Below are positions 10,973 to 21,054 of a stretch of 64,000 bases of DNA, one piece after another. A model generated the notes under the pieces. It was given only the letters and a program-made list of their open reading frames with translations. It did not search any database and was not told the origin of the DNA. The translations under genes were made by a program, and so were the position numbers. The number at the start of each line of letters is the position of its first letter. Position 1 is the first letter of the stretch. The stretch comes from Buxus sempervirens (taxonomy: Eukaryota; Streptophyta; Magnoliopsida; Buxales; Buxaceae). Location of the stretch: contig OX387193.1 of NCBI GenBank assembly GCA_947561395.2, positions 12,276,001-12,340,000 of the forward strand, written 5' to 3'.

Positions 10973-12665
10973 CTAGTCTCCTAGCCGCTCCTCAAGCTCC
11001 CGAATCCGAGCTGCCTGAGCTGCAATGACTCCTGAAGCCCCCTCTGCAGCGGGATCACTCAGGAAGGAAATGACCTCATCTGAAAGGGCCTGCCTGATCC
11101 GCATACTCCTAAGGCTGGCCAAAGTATCCTGGTACTTCTGCCGGATCATACGGACCTCGAAGCGACGGGCCTGCCTCTGCTCCTCCAGCTTCTCTTCCAC
11201 GGCAATACGGCGGGAGATCTGTTCCTCAAGCTGCCTCTCCAGATAAGCGCCCTGTATCCTGAGCTCTTGGGCCTCCCGTACCCATATCTGCTGAAGCCGC
11301 TTATGAGAAGCCCGCTCAGACTCTAGAATGTCCTCATAGGTGGGAGCCAAGACTACAGGAGGATCTTCGGGTACCGGGGCCTGAGTCTGTATCTGCTCCT
11401 TGATCCAGAAGAGATAATCCTTCACATGGGCTTCTGAGAAGACCGGACCATGCATAAAGCGGACATAGGACCATTCCTTCATCAACCAGGCATTCAGCTT
11501 CATAGACAAGGGCCCAAGACGATCCTCATATCCACATGGGATGATAATCCCCTGGGTCGCTCGGAACTGACGAAGGACCCGCAGAGGAAGATACAACACT
11601 GCATGCTTCAGGCCCGCTAGGATCAGAAAGTTGCGGTCACGGAAGCTAATCACTGTCTCTGCATTAGGCTGATAAGTACCAGGCCATCTCACCTGGTCAT
11701 CCTGAAGCGAGCCCAAGAAAGTGAACCAGCCCTGTTTGCCCCCTGGAATATCAGGACACCCCCTGTTACTCATCAAGAGGGGAACTTTTAGACTCGGGAA
11801 GAAGTGCCGATTGATCTCTTCAATCTGGCTCAAATGATCAAGTAGCCAAAGCTGCAAAGGAAGAGAGAGGTGTCAGCACATTGTAAAAAAAAAAAAAAAA
11901 GGCAAAAAAAAAGAAAGCCAAAAAGCAAGGAAAAAGAAAAAAAAAACTTTTTTTTACCTGCAGGATCTGGGCACATGCTAGGAAGCGTTTCGACTTTCTA
12001 TGGTAGCAGTCGGTTAAGGCCTGATACATCTCAGCTAAAATCATAGGGGCCAACCTCTCCCTCTCCCTAACCTGGCATATCACTGAGATCAAGGCCAAGT
12101 CCACCTCGTCATCCTCCCGTGGGAAAAGCAACTGGTTGACCACTATCAGGGTCAACGCATTGAATCGGGCCTCCTTATCTTCCCCCCTCAAAAGCTTCTC
12201 AGTCAAAAAAGCCTTAGATAGGGTCAAAAGGGTGTCAGAATCCCCTAAGTCCTTCTTCCCTATGCCCAAAAAAGTAGAAGCTTCCTTCTTGTAACTGGGC
12301 CTAAGAGGTGGATTCACCACCTTCTCATCAAACCTCAGGCCCAGGATGGTTTCCACCTCCTCAATGGTTGGGGTCATCTCATGGGTCCCAAAACGGAACA
12401 AGTTGAGATCAGGAACCCAATGACCAATCATGGCCTCTATAATCTCCCACTTGAAGGGAACTTTGGGAATGAGCAGGGTATGGCCTAGGTTGGTAGTACC
12501 CCATCTCCTCTCCTCATCTAGGGTCATAGAGTTAACCCACCTTGTGTAAAAGGAATCCACAGGGTTGTACCTAGTGAGATTTGGGGGTTTTGATCTAAAA
12601 GGCTGTTTTGCAGGGGAGGCAGTGTGGACAGACAATAACGGGGCAGAAGATGATCCGGATTCCAT
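10973..12665 (-). CDS. Antisense gene A of the Tat element: DUF7745/PMD-like protein, two exons
   Basis: Not a retroviral gene; it runs opposite to gag-pol. Exon 1 is 12665-11958, the intron has GT..AG ends, exon 2 is 11851-10973. Both junctions keep frame and give 528 residues without a break. ATG at 12665 was preferred over 12758 because a TATA box at 12782-12776 would place the transcript start below 12758. Residues about 60-330 resemble the DUF7745/plant-mobile-domain kind of fold: a Trp-rich start, then a FRFGTHEMTPTIEEVETILGL type motif. The last 130 residues are a charged coiled coil (ILESERASHKRLQQ onward), suggesting self-association. PMD proteins in plants include MAIN and MAIL1, which act in silencing, and PMD occurs in gypsy and MULE elements. 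Family assignment is from motif memory; function unknown. Confidence 0.75.
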
Positions 12666-12775
12666 TGGATTTGACGGGAGCAAGCTAGAACTCAAGAGGA
12701 GGAAGAAAAAGGCGAAAAAGGGGTTTTCTAAACTCAAAAACTCGTAAAAAATGCTCAAATCCCGAGGCAGGTTGC

Positions 12776-12782
12776 ATTTATA
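12776..12782 (-). promoter_or_regulatory. TATA box of antisense gene A
   Basis: On the minus strand the bases read GCTATAAATGC. The box is 111 bp upstream of the chosen ATG and 14 bp downstream of palindrome array 2, so the array sits directly upstream of this core promoter. Confidence 0.6.
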
Positions 12783-12795
12783 GCATCTTTTAACA

Positions 12796-12934
12796 TATCC
12801 GGTAACTCAGACCGGATACAAAGGCTTTGGTAATATCCGGATAAGTATACCGGATACAAAGGATCCCATGAATATCCGGTATAACATACCGGATACAAAG
12901 ACCAATCCATGTATCCGGTATGTCAGACCGGATA
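12796..12934. repeat. Palindrome array 2 (4 modules), upstream of antisense gene A
   Basis: Modules start at 12796, 12834, 12873 and 12912 (intervals 38, 39, 39). All four have perfect TATCCGG/CCGGATA arms and a 9 bp spacer. The linker after the first three begins CAAAG. The array fills the gap between the 3' end of gene B and the TATA box of gene A. Confidence 0.92.
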
Positions 12935-13140
12935 CCGAGAAGAAATGCAAAAAAAGAGCTAAGGATGAAAAAATCCGAATTTTTACCTGTTTTACCTGCT
13001 TACAAGTCATAATTGCATAGAATGGAGAGCAAAAGATGTGCAAGACATGATAGAATGAATAAAAAGTTTTTTCATATATATCTGAAAGTTTTTGTACAGG
13101 GATGATAAAAATACATGAAAATGAAAAATATAATCCTAAT

Positions 13141-15831
13141 CTACTCCTGTGCAGGATCATCCCCGCGTCCTCGGCTGCGTCCACCTCTACGGCGTCTCCC
13201 CCAAAGGGCTCGGCCTCTAGAGTATGCAAGAATCCGCTCGGCCGCATGGCGAGGATGCCGACCTACCACCTGCTGAAGATGATACTCCAAGCAATAATCC
13301 TCGAGATCCGGGGGAGGAGCAGGAGTAGAATCGGGGGAAGAAGCCTCGGGCTCAGCAGCAACCGGCCCAACTGGGCCCTCATCCAAAGCATCCTCTGCTC
13401 CCGCAGCTCTAGAAGGCCCAGCATCAGCAGCAGAGGGGCCAGGATCAGAAATAGCTGAGTCCACAGAAAAGAGAAAAATCAGAAGATTCAGATATAAGGA
13501 AGAATAAAAGAGGAGAATGAAAAGAAGATCATACCAGGAATGTCTGCAGAAGGAGCAGGGGGATCCGGCTCGTCAGGGTCAGCAGCTGGGACATCCACAG
13601 GATCAGAGGCCCGAGCAGGAGATGGGTCAGGAATCAGGAAATCATGCTCAAAGAAGGCATCCTGATCATGGACCGGGCCCTGCACAAGTCAAACAAGCAT
13701 ATCAGAATAGCAGAAACAGGAAAATAATGAAAGAAATGAACATATGAGAAGGCTAGATACCTGTCTAGACTGGAGCTCAGCAACTAGGGCCTCCAGCTCC
13801 CTGATCCGGGCATCCCGCTGGGCCACGACCGCATCGTGCTCCGCGATCATATCATCAATCGCAGCCCGCTGGCTCTCGAACCGGTCCCGAATGGAGTTCA
13901 GCTCGTGTACCTGCCAATAAGAACGGAAGCATGGTCAGAAAGGCATAAGGAAGGAAAAGAGGATAAAAATGGGAAGAGTACAAGGCTTACCGTGTCCTCA
14001 TGGATCCGGATACGGATCCCGCCAATCTCAGTCACCCCAGCACGAGTGGGTCGATCCATCAAGCATCCGATAGACACCCGCTGGAACCACTCGTCATAAT
14101 CTCCAGCTACTGTAAGCCCCTCCGCATCCAAGAAGTGATCGAACTGATCAATATCAAAGCCCGGGAGGAGTGTGTCGGGATCCACAGCAGGAGGAGGGAC
14201 GGGGATGCGAAGTGCGCCAGTGTGCTGGTAGTACAGGCGCTCTCCCAAGTACATCACCCTACCAAGCCTCCCAAGGAAGCACTGGTAAGGCTGACGTCGG
14301 AGATCTCTCTCAAAAGCATCCTGTACTGCCATCTCACGGGCAACTCCGACATCCACGTCATCTGGACGGGATAGAATGAGCTGCAAAGAAGCAAAGTGGT
14401 CAGATACAGTCAAAATACAGGAAAGAAAATAAAAGAAAAAAATAGAGGACTTACATCAGATCGGCGTGCACGGTCTAAGTGCACCCGAGCGGTACGAGGC
14501 TGGCTCCTATCGGCATCTCGAACCTGGGCCGACCATCGCAGGGCCACAGGAAAATCCGCAACCTCAGGAACCGGGGAGGGACGGAAGAAGGTCATATAGG
14601 TGTACGTGAACACCTAGCAAAGGAAAAATCAGTCAAGAAAGGATAAAGCCTAAAGAATTAAGCCAGACAGATGAATGCAATACCTGTAAAATCTGCCAGA
14701 AGAACCTGCTGCTGACTCCATCACCTCTCGGAGATGCTAAGCCTCGAACCGCTCGGCACAGCCCGGCCAAGATGGTCCCATAGATCAGCCGACCCCATGC
14801 TAGCTGGCGGGTCTGATAGAAATCTCTCAAGGCGTCCAAAAAGAGCGGACTGACACCGGTAGTATCCTCCGGGAAGAAGCAGCTCCCCAACATCAGCAGG
14901 AATACATGTCGGAAAATCGGCGCAAAGGCTGCATCCTCCACAGAAACGGTCTCGTGCCTCCTCTCAAAATGGCGAGCCAGACTCTCCCGCAGCCAGCTAA
15001 TGGAGAGCCGGCCACTCCTCCCATCCCAGGCAGTAGGTGGCAGGGCCTGATACCCCAAAAGGAGGCCAATATCCTCCGAAGAAGGCCGCTCCAAGACAAT
15101 GGTCCGCCCCGTCAGAGGAATGCCCGTAATCATCACAAAATCAGAGGGGCGGATCCCCAGCTCCACGTCTGGCAGATGGAATGACTGAGTCTCTGGGAAG
15201 TATCTCTCCATCATGGCAAAGATGAGTGGACGATCGGCTCGGAATGATGGAATGCTGAGGAAGTGATCCAGATGGCATCTCCCAAACTCCCGCCTGAGTG
15301 CCGGAGAAAGTGACCGTGTCAACTCGCTGAATCTCCCCCAGCTGCCGCGCAAGTGGGAAGAGTAGTAGGGAAGCGGCACATCGGCCCTGATGCACATGGA
15401 GGGGTGGCTATCCAAGCCATGGAGGAGCTCTGTATCATGCACAGAAGCCCTCAACTCCTCAGAGACCCCTGCCAAAGCTACAGCAACCCCCTCCGGAGCC
15501 ATATCTCTGGCTCTGCCTCGGCCTCTACCACGGCCTCTCTCGCCCTCAGGGGCCTGATCCTGAACTCTACCTCTGCCTCTGCCTCGACCCCGAGCCGGTG
15601 CAACCACGGGCTAAAATTCAAGAGAAAGGTGTGAAGGTTGTGTGGGAAAGGAGAATAGAAGAAAGAAAGAAAGGAAAATTTTTGAAAGCCTACCTCAGCA
15701 GAGCTCTCTCGAGAATCGCCTAATGGCTCGGACAGGGTGGCACTAGAACTAGTCTCAATCCGAGCTCGAGAAGAAGAAGGCCGGTCGGCCGGGTCAACCT
15801 CCTCACGCACACGAGAGCGACTCCTAGCCAT
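13141..15831 (-). CDS. Antisense gene B of the Tat element: plant mobile domain protein, seven exons
   Basis: Exons on the minus strand: 15831-15694, 15610-14684, 14613-14455, 14380-13991, 13910-13761, 13679-13535, 13454-13141. All six introns have GT..AG ends and the frame carries through to a 740-residue product. Exon 1 is Ser/Arg-rich. Exon 2 starts with Arg-Gly repeats, then the PMD core: a LRREFGRCHLDHFL type motif followed by MERYFPETQSFHLPDVELGI and VMITGIPLTGR, close to the WRPETHTFHLP...LTGLP pattern of MAIN-like proteins. Exon 5 is a coiled coil; exons 6-7 are acidic and Pro-rich with an Arg/Gly-rich tail that could bind nucleic acid. The gene probably acts in the nucleus. It shares no obvious sequence with gene A beyond the general PMD look. 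Function unproven. Confidence 0.82.
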
Positions 15832-16915
15832 CTACATACAACAGGGAAGTGTCCTATGAGAACCAGTCCTACTTTGCTTTGAATCTAAATGCAGTTTAAA
15901 TTTATCAGGAACTCTACTTGGTTTTGATCTAGATTCATTGCACATTTGTTAGGAATAATACTTGGCTTTTGGGTCCAGATTCAATTCGTGTTTAATAGGA
16001 CCTTGGTCTCTTCAAAGCTATTGTCAAGAATTCTAACTTAATTTTGTGGTCTGTTGCAGTTCAAGTGTTTCTGGAAAAATTTGAGACAGATTATAATAAG
16101 TGGCTCTCCAGACAAGCTAGTCTCAAGAATCATCAAGGATTACCAAGAAAAAAATCAGTTGCAAGAAAAGAAATACCACATGATCAAGAATTGGCCATCA
16201 AGTCCGAAAAGAGCCAATGGCAGTACAATGTCAGCAATTCAGAAAAACATCAAAGAGCAGTCAAGAACAAATCATGTCACTGGCAAACAATTCCGAAGTC
16301 TAAGGCAACAGACCATGGTCATCAGGAATCATAAATGACAGAGAAAATGTGGCATGGCATCAAGTCTGAAATTTCCAACAGTATCAAAAGCTTATGAACA
16401 AGATCGGTCAGCATGCAAAGATTTTACATAAAATACAAACTCCAATCCTATGCACTTGTGGAGAACAGTGGAGAAGGGAGCAATCAAGAACAATCAAACA
16501 GTAATGCAAGTGGCAATTCGGTGCTAAGCTAAACAAAGAGCATGTCAATTGAGGAATGCCAAGCTAAAGTCATTGTTTGATTTGCAATAAGAAGAAAGAA
16601 AAACCTGAATGCAGGTAGAGAAGTCGGATTGGTTGTGGGAGAGAAGAAGGAACCACCGGAATTCGAGAATAGTCGATGAACAGTGAGAAAATCGCGAGCT
16701 AGGGCTCGACTGCTACTTGGAATGATCGAACAAGGGAAGTCGCCGGAGTTGCAGGTCGTCGCCGGCAGCAATAGGTATCGCCGGAGTTGCTGGAGATCGC
16801 CGGAGAAGCAGGACGAGTCGTCGGGTGAAGAAGAAGAAGGAGATGGCCGGTTTGGGTAATCGGAGCAAGAAGAAAAGGAATGAAAGGTCGCGGTCGCGCG
16901 CGACTTAAGTAAACA
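15832..16915 (-). other. Upstream region and likely 5' leader of antisense gene B
   Basis: No recognised coding domain; two overlapping open frames at 16044-16338 match nothing I know. Between 16740 and 16810 the minus strand has repeated CTCCGGCGA-like words, a composition common in plant 5' untranslated exons. I therefore place the antisense start near 16.85-16.9 kb, below palindrome array 3, but see no clear TATA box. Confidence 0.4.
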
Positions 16916-16920
16916 TGCGG

Positions 16921-16982
16921 GATCCGAATACTCAGGCCGGATACCCGCAGACCCTGTATTATCCGGATACACTTACCGGATA
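16921..16982. repeat. Palindrome array 3 (2 modules)
   Basis: Modules start at 16921 (arms GATCCGA/CCGGATA, imperfect) and 16960 (TATCCGG/CCGGATA), again 39 bp apart with 9 bp spacers. The array lies upstream of the antisense 5' leader of gene B. Confidence 0.85.
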
Positions 16983-17176
16983 CTAAAGAAAAAAAAGAAA
17001 AAAAATATAGAAAAAAGCAGAAAAAATAGAAAAAATAGAGAAAAAAACAGGAAAGAATAGAAAAAAAAAAAGGGAAATGAAAAGGAAAAAAAAAAACCAG
17101 AAAAGGAAATGAAAAAAAAAAAAGAAAAAGAAAAAAAAAAGAAAAAAAAAAGAAAAAAAGAAAAGAAAAGGAAAAA
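16983..17176. repeat. A/G-rich low-complexity tract
   Basis: Nearly 200 bases of A and G on the + strand, in GAAAAA-like words. The Phe-rich open frame on the minus strand is an artefact of this composition. Confidence 0.85.
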
Positions 17177-17204
17177 GAGCAAACTTGTGCTACAACTTAC
17201 TATT

Positions 17205-17430
17205 TTCTCAAAAATCCCATTTTTGTCTTGAAATCCACCTCACAGCCACGAGAGCTCTGTGGAATTTAGGACAACTTTGGGAAATGTGCCTGGTCAAAAG
17301 GATGATATCCACTCAATTTTCAACTTGGTTTGATAAAAAAATCAGTTTTTCAAAAATCCTATTTTTGGGCTTAAAATCCACTTCACAGCCACAAAGGGCT
17401 CGGTGGAATTTAAGAACTCTTGGAGAGATG
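17205..17430 (+). repeat. Two-copy tandem duplication before the polypurine tract
   Basis: The segment with CAAAAATCC, CACAGCCAC and GGTGGAATTTA-like words near 17208-17280 recurs, diverged, at about 17345-17420, a period of roughly 137 bp. Short tandem duplications in the 3' untranslated region are usual for Tat elements. Confidence 0.65.
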
Positions 17431-17572
17431 CCCCCTTAAAGTGAGGGCCTTTTTGGCAAATCTCCACTCAAAAATTGTTTTCTACAGAAATTGAATTAAA
17501 CCGAGCAAATCATGCTCAAGGGAATGCAATTTGGGCTTGTCTACTCTTTGCAGCTCACTGCTTCGCAGCTCC

Positions 17573-17588
17573 CACAAAGAGGGGCAGT
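17573..17588 (+). other. Polypurine tract of the Tat element
   Basis: The bases CACAAAGAGGGGCAGT abut the TG of the 3' LTR. In this family such a tract primes plus-strand DNA synthesis. It fixes the LTR start at 17589. Confidence 0.8.
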
Positions 17589-17679
17589 TGTAGACACCCC
17601 AAATTGCACAAACAATCATCAAAAATCATTATCTCCTGGAAAGCCAGCACAGAATTTGAAGAAAATATACTTTTACCTG

Positions 17680-17819
17680 TATCCGAATACTCAATCCGGA
17701 TACAAGTACACTTTCCCGTATCCGGATACTCATACCGGATACTTGTGGGCTTTAGCGTATCCGGTACCATGTACCGGATACCTTAATGCCCTTTGTTATC
17801 CGGTCTGACATACCGGATA
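17680..17819. repeat. Palindrome array 4 (4 modules) in LTR U3
   Basis: Modules start at 17680, 17719, 17758 and 17797, exactly 39 bp apart. Three have perfect TATCCGG/CCGGATA arms; the first has TATCCGA on its left. The array begins 91 bp into the LTR and ends about 160 bp upstream of the TATA box, where LTR enhancers usually lie. Confidence 0.93.
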
Positions 17820-17976
17820 CCTTAAGTTTGCTCAAAATTAGGGTTTTCCGAGAGCTTTTCACTTTTACCATCATGTCCCTCATTAAATGAGGGGAAATCG
17901 CGGAAATAGCCTTAGGGTTTAGGTTGGAGGGGTTCTAGACATTAATTTGTGTCTACCAATGACCTTAGCCCTTGCC

Positions 17977-17984
17977 TATAAATA
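17977..17984 (+). promoter_or_regulatory. TATA box of the Tat LTR
   Basis: TATAAATA within CCTATAAATAGG, also present in the solo LTR at 44340-44347 in reverse. Transcription would start around 18010, marking the U3/R boundary. Confidence 0.75.
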
Positions 17985-19854
17985 GGAGCCTCCTCCTTGA
18001 GCAAATGACACACAACTCTTGTTTTGAATTCTCGCAAAGAAGAACTCCAAGAGAAGAAGGAAACCGCTGTGGAATCGCCTCCAGAACTCAGGTAAGCCTC
18101 AACTTTTCTTTTTATTTCTGTCTTTACATTCCTAGATCTAGATCTCTTCTTCTACCTTTCTGTAGTGTAAAGCCTTGTTTGTATGTCCTTCCCTGGCTCA
18201 AAGTATCTCAAGACTCCCCTAGCCGTAAAACGTGAAGGCGGATCTAGGAGAAAGGAGACTGGGGATTGACCCTAGTACTAGAACCTATGTAGCGTAAGGC
18301 CTTTTTGATTGATTGTAAACCGTTCCATATTCAAAGTACCCTTGATTATCTTAAAGAGAACAGAGGGAAACGATAATGAAACGGAACCCTAGGCTATGCT
18401 AGAACCTATTTTATTGAATCTATATGCATGTGTATGGATCTTGCTAGGTTTTTTTCACTTTTGCACACATATCACTATTTTGGCGGGATAGGCTCATATT
18501 TGGGGTTTATTGCATTTATTGTGATAAATCTCAAATAAATGGCCTCAATCAATTCTGGAATGCCTTTCGGATGATTTTGAAGTATTTGTGTTCATCTTAC
18601 ACGAATTTCATTTTTTATCAATTTTCGGATTTGGTTTTTACTCAAAAATGGCTTAGCTTGACAGCACCTGTACCCTTACTTCGGACGTCCGTAACTTCAT
18701 CATCCGGATGAATTTTGGGGCGATTCTAGAACCATGGGAAAGGTGAGGCTGTCTAGTTTATGTCCACCAAATTTCATGATTTTCTATCTAGCCGATTTTT
18801 GACACATCTCTGTCGAAGTTGAGTGGACAGTTCAGGTCCAAGAACAGAACTTGTCACTTCGACGGACCGCCATGTGTTCGTTTTAAGTCCGATTAGAGTG
18901 ATTTTTGTTTCTGAGTACTCCTTTATGTGTCTATTTTCAAATCCAGTTGGTTTCATAATTTTTGAACTCCATTTGAATTATTGGTAGCCGATTTACTCAG
19001 AACTGCTCATTTGCATTTTTCTGGGTAAATCTGTGATCTTCGGGGCCTGTTCGGGAGACCACCCAAGGCACGTCCGAAGGGATTTTTGTATGAGGCTAGT
19101 TTCTGTTGAAAGATGGCCATACAGACTTCAATCACACCAAATTTCACGGATTTCTATGTAGTGGATTTTTCTAGACAATTTTCCAAAGTTGCCCACTTAC
19201 CACTTTTAAAAATCCCCAACAGCAACTTCAAAGGAGCATAACTCCTAGATTTTTCATCGGAATGAAGTGAAATTTTGCATGAGACTCTTGTTTACCCTAA
19301 TCTTTCAAATGGATTTGGTTTGGGTCAATTTAGAATCGGATTTGAATGATTTCAAGGCAAATGGTATACTTTTTACCAAATTTTCCGAATTTGATTTAAC
19401 TTGGTTTTGAGCAATTTGTGCTTTGATTTCCATCTTTTGAGATATTCCAGAAATGATATTGACATAAGAGAGGATCTAAAATCTATTTAGATCTTCATGT
19501 GAAAATATCATACATTAATCCTTTTTCAAGGTTTTCTATGATTTTTAGCAAGCTTTCTTACTTTATTTTTTGCATGAACATACACTTGGCAACCACTTCA
19601 TGTGGATGAATGGGGGTGCCTAACACCTTCCCCCGTTCATAATCTAATCCCCTTACCCATCTCTGGATTTGATTTTCAAGTAGGATTATTCTTATCCTAG
19701 AATGTTTCTTTTGGCTATTTTTGCATACTTTTGAATCTTTGGTGTCCATTCTCACCCCAAAATCATGAATGGTGGCGACTCTCCCAATTTTTGCGTTGAG
19801 CCCGTGTGTTGACGGAGGGACGATCACTCCGGTGATTTTTTCCCATGTCTCACA

Positions 19855-20584
19855 GGTTCTATTCGTTTCCTTTTTTTCCTTGGCGTCTTTATTCTCTTAT
19901 TTTATCCCCTCATCTTTGGGATCTTAGTATGCTTTTGGATCATTCTCCATGGTTATGAAAAATATCCTTTAGTTTACAACATGTACCTCTCTACAAAGGT
20001 CCAGATTTGATGTGTATTCTATGAGAATGCGTCTTCTGTCCGTTTAAAGAAATCATTGTGATTCCATTGTCAAGTTTATTTTTATTTTTTTTTTAGCTCA
20101 CATAGCATTTATCTGTCTCTCGTTCACAGGCTAATCGCGCGACACGCGTCCCGTTCAACCTTTAGAAGTTAATGGGGTTAACATTGGAATGATTTCATTT
20201 TCTTCCATTAAAATATTAATAGATCATTGACGAAGAGGAAGGGACTCCTCTTCTTTTCCCCTCTCCTCTTGCTCTTCCTCCCTCTTTTCTTATCCTCTTC
20301 ATTTTTCTGCAACCGGAAACCATTCAAGCGACGCACAAGAAACTCCGGCGGCAGCACAAGCAGATTCGAACGTACTTGTTGAAGATTGAAATAAGACAAG
20401 TTGCTGGAAGCTTCCAGTTGAATACAGTTTCAAAACATGCTGAGCTATGCAGATGAGTCCCGAAAGTTTGTTTTGTTTGTTAAATCTTTTTTTCAGTTTG
20501 TTGGGAGTTTGTTGGTTGGAAGTTGGAGTCTATTAATCTGTTTTCTGTCTTCTTGATATCTACTTAAGGGTCCAACTATGTAAT
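19855..20584. other. Flanking DNA with one arm of a distant inverted repeat
   Basis: The first 250 bases are T-rich without features. From about 20112 to 20390 the sequence matches 29560-29818 in the opposite direction. The rest, to the TRIM, contains no gene I can support. Confidence 0.5.
20112..20390 (-). repeat. Left copy of an inverted repeat pair (partner 29560-29818)
   Basis: Read on the minus strand it matches the right copy closely over about 260 bp, including an open stretch with NGFRLQKNEEDKK-like coding and the end words GGGACGCGTGTCGCGCGATT. By eye roughly nine of ten bases agree. The pair probably represents two members of one dispersed repeat rather than one foldback unit, because unrelated elements lie between. 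Confidence 0.7.
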
Positions 20585-21054
20585 TGTAACGACCCAACCC
20601 AGCGAGGTATTGTCCACTTTGGGCCTAAGCCCGCATGGTTTTGTCCTTAAAAGGCACTTCGCTTGGTTAAGTATTCTCTCTGACTCTTTTACTATATCGG
20701 ATATTCATCCGTTTCCAATGTGGGATTGGGATATCACAATCTCCCCTCCTTTAGAGCTGCACGTCCCTGTGCAGTGGCCACCTAGAAGCCTGCCAGCCCC
20801 TCATGGGCCCGCCCTTGTCGGTTCAACCACCTCCTACAGGCAACACCAGGACCCACACTAGCCACAGACTACTAGACCTAGAACCAGCTCTGATACTATT
20901 TGTAACAACCCAACCCAGCGAGGTATTGTCCGCTTTGGGCCTAAACCCGCACGGTTTTGTTTTTAAAAGGCACTTCGCTTGGTTAAGTGTTCTCTCTGAC
21001 TCTTATACCATATCGGATATTCATCCGTTTCCAATGTGGGATCGAGATATCACA
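20585..21054 (-). mobile_element. TRIM (miniature LTR retroelement), 470 bp
   Basis: Two 154 bp LTRs, 20585-20738 and 20901-21054, face the minus strand: each starts TGTGATATC and ends TTACA. Next to the 5' LTR, minus-strand AATAGTATCAGAGC is a slightly changed initiator-Met primer site. AAAGGAGGGGAGAT before the other LTR is the polypurine tract. The 162 bp interior codes for nothing, so movement would depend on another element's enzymes. I see no clean target duplication (GTAAT against ATTAA). The element looks structurally whole and fairly young, the LTRs differing at only a handful of sites. Confidence 0.85.

Larger units (their letters stand above)
1..19854 (+). mobile_element. Tat-lineage Ty3/gypsy LTR retrotransposon, 5' end outside the window
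   Basis: A giant LTR retrotransposon. Seen in order: long leader, gag, protease, RT, RNase H, a second RNase H of the archaeal type, integrase, two antisense spliced genes, a polypurine tract and the 3' LTR. The extra RNase H between the first RNase H and integrase is a known mark of the Tat/Ogre lineage, which also contains the largest plant LTR elements. No sequence matching the end of the 3' LTR occurs near position 1, so the 5' LTR lies upstream and the whole element should exceed 22 kb. The coding part of gag-pol is spread over about three or four reading frames, so it is either slightly decayed or partly dependent on frame changes; the antisense genes read cleanly. The bases after the 3' LTR are GGTTC, the presumed target duplication, which I cannot pair because the other end is not visible. 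Confidence 0.9.
17589..19854 (+). mobile_element. 3' LTR of the Tat element, 2266 bp
   Basis: Starts TGTAGACACCCC directly after the polypurine tract and ends TGTCTCACA. Both ends are confirmed by the solo LTR at 42257-44758, which has the same termini in reverse. U3 carries palindrome array 4; a TATA box follows at 17977. Near the end lies a GGTGGCGACTCTCCC stretch, shared with the diverged LTR that ends at 26770. It has no coding content. Confidence 0.9.

Noticed and set aside
16973-17182. Phe-rich membrane-like small protein on the minus strand
   Set aside because: Low-complexity A/G tract; Phe and Ser runs follow from the composition.
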